From NCBI GenBank assembly GCA_947034895.1, contig OX344763.1, forward strand, positions 29,077,025 through 29,141,024: a stretch of DNA of 64,000 bases, written 5' to 3'. The notes below the pieces were generated by a model that saw only the letters and a program-made list of their open reading frames with translations, had not been told where the DNA came from and did no database searches. Shown one piece after another: positions 59,188-64,000 of this stretch; the first letter of the stretch is position 1, and every line of letters starts with the position of its first letter. This DNA is from Rhytidiadelphus loreus. Taxonomy: Eukaryota; Streptophyta; Bryopsida; Hypnales; Hylocomiaceae. The translations under genes were made by a program, and so were the position numbers.

Positions 59188-60820
59188 CCGAAGAGGATAA
59201 GTCAGAAACTGTTAGATTCCAAAGACTCCTTCGCCCAGCCTCCAGGGCTCCCCCATGACGTCTCATGAGTGCCCTACGACCCCTCTTCCCCTTTTCCCCC
59301 TTTAAAAATACCCAAATGACCCCCACGGAAACATGGGACAGAGAAGGGCGGAAAGCGTGGGTGGGGAGACCCATCAAAGCTCCCCTGGCGGGCGAGCCCC
59401 GCCTTGGCAGAGCCAACTGCCACGCGCGGTTTGCAGCCGCTTTTGGGGCTTGCTTTTGCTTGCTTGCTTGCCCCCCCTCCCCAAGTCCCCATTCAGCTCA
59501 GCTCAGCTCCGTTCAGCTCCGTTCCCCCAATTTTTTGCCCTTCCCCAGGAAATAGAAAGTATAATAATCATCTCGAGAAAAGCTGGAGATGATCTGGGGA
59601 GGCAGCAGGCAGTGTGCAGACTGCGTAGGGCACAATCCCGTGCCCCCATTAGTGATGACATGACGTGAAGCCGAGGCAAGCGGCTGGGTTTCAAATCAGG
59701 GCTTGACTGCTCTCCGCTGGAGAGGCAAGGCGCAAAGACCCTGCTGCTTTATTATTATCCAAAAGGAGAAGCCCATAACCCAAATCAGCTATCTTTGGGG
59801 GGCTGCCTCTTGCGCAATCGCCTTTCGGCCCTCCGTGTCAGGAGTCCGCCTCCTCTTGAGCCGCTATTTCAGTGTACCCTCCATGTGACGGCACCCGCAT
59901 TAAAAATACTCGTGGAAAAAGACGGAAGCTCCTCATTATCCAGGGCGCTGGCTGGCCCAAAAAAACGCACCCAATTCTTGGGTTTCAAAACACTTTTTTA
60001 CTGTTACTCTAGGATGGATCTACTACTACTACTACTGTACACGACCTTAATTAAACCTGGCTTCCTCTTCATTGACAAGATGCTCTGGGCGTCACATGTA
60101 TTCGTCTGGCAAGTGCCAGCGTTTCCGTTCAGCATTTAGAGTAACGTCCTTGGCACTCATCACTGATTTCAGAACCATAATACCCTTCTGCAAACCTTCA
60201 TTCAATGGAAGACGACTAGTTTGGTTTCAGCAAATGATGGAACACACAGATTTCAGACCCATCATCAGAACCAAATGGGAAGCTCAAGTGTCCCGAGTCA
60301 CATTTCATCATGCTCTGTTGGTTGCAGCCAAGAGTGTCCACCCAACTTGCGTTCACCCAGAAATCATCCCCAACTGAAATCTCACGTCGGAAACTCCATC
60401 CAACCTGAATTCCCAAGCCTGATCATAATAGCATTCGTGCAATTAACCGAAGATTTGAGTAACTTACCCCCTGTTAAATGATTGAAGATTCAACTATAAA
60501 AACAGTTGATCGGTGCACTGCAACCCAGGCCAAATTCAATAACATAACCCTCTCCTACAAAGCTTTCATTCAATGGAAGATCAAGCACAACACTCGTTGA
60601 TGTAAGAAGACACAATGGATCATTGAATTGCAAGTCAGGTTTCCGTCCAGATCGGTAAAATAGGAAACAGTAAACGCCACTCGAACCGTCCTTTGCAAAA
60701 TTTTGTAAATCTCTGGAAAAGAGATCGTGTCATTGTATATGAAAGAATGGAAAATTGTTTTCAAACCCTAACGGAGCTGGCTGTGGTGTTGCAAACTCTA
60801 AAAACTCAAGCAGCTGCTGC

Positions 60821-61817
60821 TTAGAAAAACGACGCAGCGATCCGTGGGCGTGGCTGCTGCATCTGCACTTGCACTGGCTCATCAGCACATGGAGGAAAAT
60901 TGAGGTCCAATAAAAAGGGCGGACCACCGTTATTGTTGTTGCTGCTTCGTTGCATCCCAGGATTGACAGCGGGCTCGCAATTGAGGATGACAGATGAGGA
61001 TGACGAGTCGCAATCGCTGTTACTGCTCGCTCTCGTGGTCTCCGGCGTGGTAAAGATTGGCGGAACTTCGAGAATTAGGGGTTTCTTGAGATGGTGGTGT
61101 CTTTCCATGGTATCATGGAAGAGTGCTTGGATCGGGGTAGAAGAAGGCCGTTTGGTTGAGTATGCCACGACGCCATCGGTAAGGCTAATGCAGCTCTGGT
61201 GTGGAAACTCGTGCTGCTGTGCCATGGCGGACAAGTTGAGGTCCAAGCACGAGCGCCATGAAGCCGCGTCCGAAGTAGCGGAGCGAGCCGGATTCTTCGA
61301 GTGATGTTGGTGTTGTTGGGGACGATGCTGATGATGAGGGTGGGGGTAGAGCTGGCTAGGGCTAGGGCTGGACCACGACTCGACTGTGGAGCTTTGGCTG
61401 GTGCTCTGGTCGTCGGTGCTGCTCGGGGGAGGAGCAGTGAAGTTCGTCTTGGCTTTCGTCCCTCGCAATGCGCGCGCAGCTGCACATCCAAATTCATCGC
61501 AAGAGAATGTTAACTCTCACTCGTCCACCAAAAGATGAATCAAAGTGCACAGCAAGCGATAAATCGATCGAACGAATCCACAAAAGAAAGCTTCAAAACA
61601 AGAATCGAAAGGCGATGAGAGGCTCACCACTATCGTAAGCACGGGCGGCTTCCTCAGCAGTATCAAAAGTGCCGAGCCAGACGCGCGTCTTCTTCCACGG
61701 ATCCCGAATCTCAGCTGCAAAACGACCCCACGGACGTTTCCTCACACCACGAAAGTGAACGCCTGCATCGCCGTGGCTCCCTTTCGCGATGATCCCCTTC
61801 TCTTCTCTCGCAGCCAT
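60821..61817 (-). CDS. ERF-type AP2 transcriptional repressor with two EAR motifs
   Basis: Two exons, 61817-61628 and 61479-60821, joined by a phase 1 GT-AG intron of 148 bp, give about 282 aa. The AP2/ERF domain spans about residues 20-77 ([38 protein letters not shown], then [14 protein letters not shown] across the intron). It has the Ala and Asp typical of ERF rather than DREB at the key positions. The intron lies inside the AP2 domain, unusual for this group, which is mostly intronless in flowering plants. The C-terminal region is His-, Gln- and Ser-rich and has two repression motifs: LDLNL (142-146) and DLNFPP (255-260). This is the plan of ERF group VIII repressors (ERF3/4/7-like), which bind GCC boxes and recruit TOPLESS-type corepressors. 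An in-frame ATG at 61841 would add eight residues coded by a GA microsatellite, so I prefer 61817. Confidence 0.93.
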
Positions 61818-61820
61818 AGC

Positions 61821-61866
61821 CTCTCTCTCTCTCTCACTCACTCACTCACTCACACACACTCACCCC
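61821..61866. repeat. (CT)n(CACT)n microsatellite in the ERF leader
   Basis: The CT tract followed by CACT/CACA units lies directly upstream of the ERF start. It reads as GAGA on the coding strand. GA-rich leaders are common in plant genes. Confidence 0.85.
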
Positions 61867-62834
61867 TCCCAACACACACAACGAGCTTCCTTTCAACAAA
61901 ATTGAACCCACCCTACACTACCAGCCGCTCCAAAGGAATGTCGTCCAATGAACTCCACCACATTGAGCCTCCGAATTACAAGACCCCGCGATCCAAAAGT
62001 CCTCCTATTCCAAACAGAGCACACAATGGTCACACAGTAGGACGCGGGCCACCAATATAAGTTGTGGCGTCGTGTGTGCGCATGTGGGGACGTTTGCAAG
62101 ACACTGACTGACGAGAACCCAATCCTGGAAATGGGGAGGAGAAGGGCAAGCAAGGGAAACGTCTGGGCTACGACACCACCGCCCTGCCTGAGCAAGACTA
62201 CTGAGGTTGTTGTCCTAAGTAAGTTCCTGCGACGACTAACATAACTTACAAGAAGGAGCGCTTCTTCACAGTAGCTTCATCAGCCTGCAGGCGGTCTAGA
62301 ATGAATACAACAACACTAGTACAATAATCAGGTGTGTAAGAAGTAATAAGGGGTTGCAGGAGCAGCCGGCTTGGCTTGTGTTGATCAGAAGCCTGCAAAC
62401 CTGGGCTCCTTGCCTGCCTTTCTGCTGCAGCGCTGCCTGCTTTTCTGCTGGGAGGTTGGGGGGGTAGGCTAGGCTGCTAAAGGGAGAGAGAGGACTACCA
62501 GAGACAGGAGAGGGGAGTCAAGAAGTCATGGCCTGCCATTGCTGGACGAGGACACGGTGACCCGTGCCCGTGCCCACCAAAAAGTCCACACCTACACTAG
62601 GGAGCCAAATCCACATTCTCGGCTGGCTCCCGTCACTTCTCATCATGAGCGCGCTCGCCTTGTCGACGGACGGCGGACGACGGACAGATGGATGGACGGA
62701 AGGAGGGAAGGGCCCACCGGCTGGATGTTATTGGATGAGGTCATCCGTTCAAGTTGGACCGACTCCCTTTGTTTTCGTGTCGAAAATTGGACAGCCATTT
62801 CAATCTTGGAGCTCATTTGTTTTCTTCATCTAAC
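61867..62834 (-). promoter_or_regulatory. GC-richer upstream region of the ERF gene
   Basis: Non-repetitive, higher-GC sequence extends about 1 kb upstream of the ERF start and ends at the TTAA element. A TTATATT on the minus strand near 62053-62059 is a weak TATA candidate about 240 bases from the start codon. Frames here on both strands show no domain. Confidence 0.35.
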
Positions 62835-62838
62835 TTAA

Positions 62839-62979
62839 CCCCTAACCCCTTACCGCCTTAATTTTGGCACATTTTTGTTTATATCTTTCCACACAAATAT
62901 CATTTATTGCAATGCAAAACAGCACCTCAAAGCCCTCTATTCATCGTCGTAAGAGTATGGACGTCGGAGCGCTTAAAGG
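62839..62979. mobile_element. 141 bp TTAA-flanked element
   Basis: TTAA is at 62835-62838 and 62980-62983. It is an internally shortened, inverted relative of 56624-56844: it shares TAATTTTGGCACATTTTTG at one end and TATGGACGTCGGAGCGC at the other. Confidence 0.65.
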
Positions 62980-62983
62980 TTAA

Positions 62984-64000
62984 AGGAAACCTTGGAAATC
63001 ATCCCTTTTCATTACCGTGTGAATCATTGGCTTAAAAAATAGCAAAACCACTCATTAGAAGTCAAACTATTGGAGAAGACCTTCCCTTTTCACAACAAAA
63101 TTATGAGGATGGATAGTTGCACTTCTATCCTACTAGAAGGATTCCCTATCATGCATTGGACACCAAAACAGTTGGGTTGAGGTTTAAGGGTTAACCCATA
63201 CCTGAAAGGTTTGATGGATGAGTTCACTAAGATAACTCTACATATGATAGGCAAAATGGGAGGGAACCCATCACATGCAAAATTATTCTAGTGGTGCACA
63301 TTTATGAACTAGAATGTACACCATTAGTATAATTTTGTTTGTAATGGGCTAGCTTCCATTTTGTCTGTGATGGGCTCACTTACCTTATTAATTGTAGGAA
63401 CAAAGAATGCCCTTAGCTATTGATCCAATAATCAGAGTATTTTGGTGATTATCTTTGATCATAGGGGGGCCACATCCTTTCAGTGTTAATCCTAAAAGGG
63501 ATGTTGCAAACACTGAGTATCCAATGGATGACTTCACTTGAGATTGTAGGATGGAAAAAAAAAATGTTTTTTGATATAATATGTTTTTTAGAAGTTGCTT
63601 GAGTAAATTTTCAGTGAATAGTATCACAAATTTCCTCGTTATGGTATTCTTGACATTTCTAAAGAAGAAGATGTTTAATCCACAAATCACCCTTGTAATG
63701 TATTTTGGCCATATCTTGCTATTTACTCTTGATGTGAATTTTAGCCATAAAAATGATAATTTTTGAATTTGAGTCCAACTAATGAAATGAAGCCAAGAAT
63801 GAAGCTCATCAAGTGCAATTTCTGATCCAAATGGAAATGTTGGAAATTCATAAATTTCATTATTTTTTAACAACATGAACTTTGGCCAAAAATCCATGGT
63901 TTGTTGATTTTTTAATTTTAGATTGATATAGCAACCTTGGTTTATATCATGATATTATACACTATAGTATAAATCTATGGTGAAAATTTCAATTTTTTCA
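62984..64000. repeat. copy 2 of the dispersed repeat at 5146-6853, without the MITE
   Basis: The segments correspond in order to 5160-5371, 5690-5844 and 6430-6715. At about 63727 the sequence runs CTCTTGATGTGAATTTTAGC without interruption, where copy 1 carries the 585 bp hAT-like insertion. TTAA with GGG in front is at 63191-63194. A 169-codon minus-strand frame (63388-63897) has no recognisable domain and includes repeat sequence, so I do not call it a gene. The repeat runs off the window end. Confidence 0.65.

Larger units (their letters stand above)
57655..60820. other. spacer; GC-rich, low-complexity part from about 58380, no gene supported
   Basis: 57655-58380 is AT-rich. From about 58380, and especially 58850-59560, the sequence turns GC-rich with simple repeats, and many overlapping frames appear on both strands without any domain. 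I take these as chance frames. 59600-60800 is mixed and non-repetitive, apart from TTCATTCAATGGAAGA occurring twice (about 60189 and 60566) and a CTACTACTACTACT tract at about 60018. It may hold the 3' UTR of the ERF gene or an untranslated transcript, which sequence alone cannot show. Confidence 0.45.

Noticed and set aside
58970..59270. Overlapping frames of 80-147 codons on both strands
   Set aside because: They run through a (CCGT)n tract and GC-rich low-complexity DNA, giving repeat peptides such as DGRTDGRTDG. No domain and no splice logic.
63388..63897. 169-codon minus-strand frame
   Set aside because: It overlaps a dispersed repeat with a related copy near 5700-6600, where the frame is broken. 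AT-rich composition and no recognisable domain.

Overview
The window reads as nuclear DNA of a land plant. It holds three split nuclear genes of plant-specific type: an AMS/bHLH90-like bHLH regulator, a phragmoplast-type kinesin-12, and an ERF repressor with EAR motifs. It also has interstitial TTTAGGG (Arabidopsis-type telomere) tracts and long AT-rich spacers full of small DNA transposons. A conserved-position intron in the bHLH domain, an unusual intron inside the AP2 domain of the ERF, and piggyBac- and DDE_1-type transposon debris make a non-seed plant (bryophyte, lycophyte or fern) more likely to me than a flowering plant. That is inference; the species cannot be read from this sequence.

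Layout. 1-7239: AT-rich spacer with several inverted-repeat elements, including a 885 bp foldback and a 585 bp hAT-like MITE with a perfect 8 bp target duplication. 7240-9746: GC-richer leader/promoter region. 9747-15150 (+): bHLH gene, four coding exons joining in frame to about 497 aa. 15151-32786: transposon-rich spacer with a 77 bp TTAA element, a 941 bp CACTA element, a 2.4 kb pogo/DDE_1-like transposon with a broken transposase, two more hAT-like MITEs (one nested), a MULE transposase scrap and a 2.6 kb foldback. 32787-42536 (+): kinesin-12, 25 coding exons whose phases all agree, about 1426 aa. 42537-44252: what look like decayed 3' exons of the same kinesin. 44253-60820: spacer with TTAA-flanked elements, an alternating-orientation satellite-like array and a degenerate piggyBac transposase. 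60821-61817 (-): two-exon ERF repressor. 61818-64000: its upstream region and more repeats.

The three genes do not form a functional unit. The bHLH family acts in tapetum/sporogenesis-type transcription, kinesin-12 in division-plane and phragmoplast microtubules, and the ERF in repression through TOPLESS-type corepressors.

The most unusual signal is in the repeats. At least eight elements from several sequence families begin CCC or CC and are flanked on both sides by TTAA (one further copy has only one end preserved), the signature of the piggyBac superfamily. A decayed piggyBac transposase lies in the same window. The superfamily is not generally described from land plants. The kinesin is the second point of interest: it carries four copies of one roughly 300-500 bp repeat in the same orientation and three telomere-like tracts in its introns, and its 3' end appears to have been cut short by indels.
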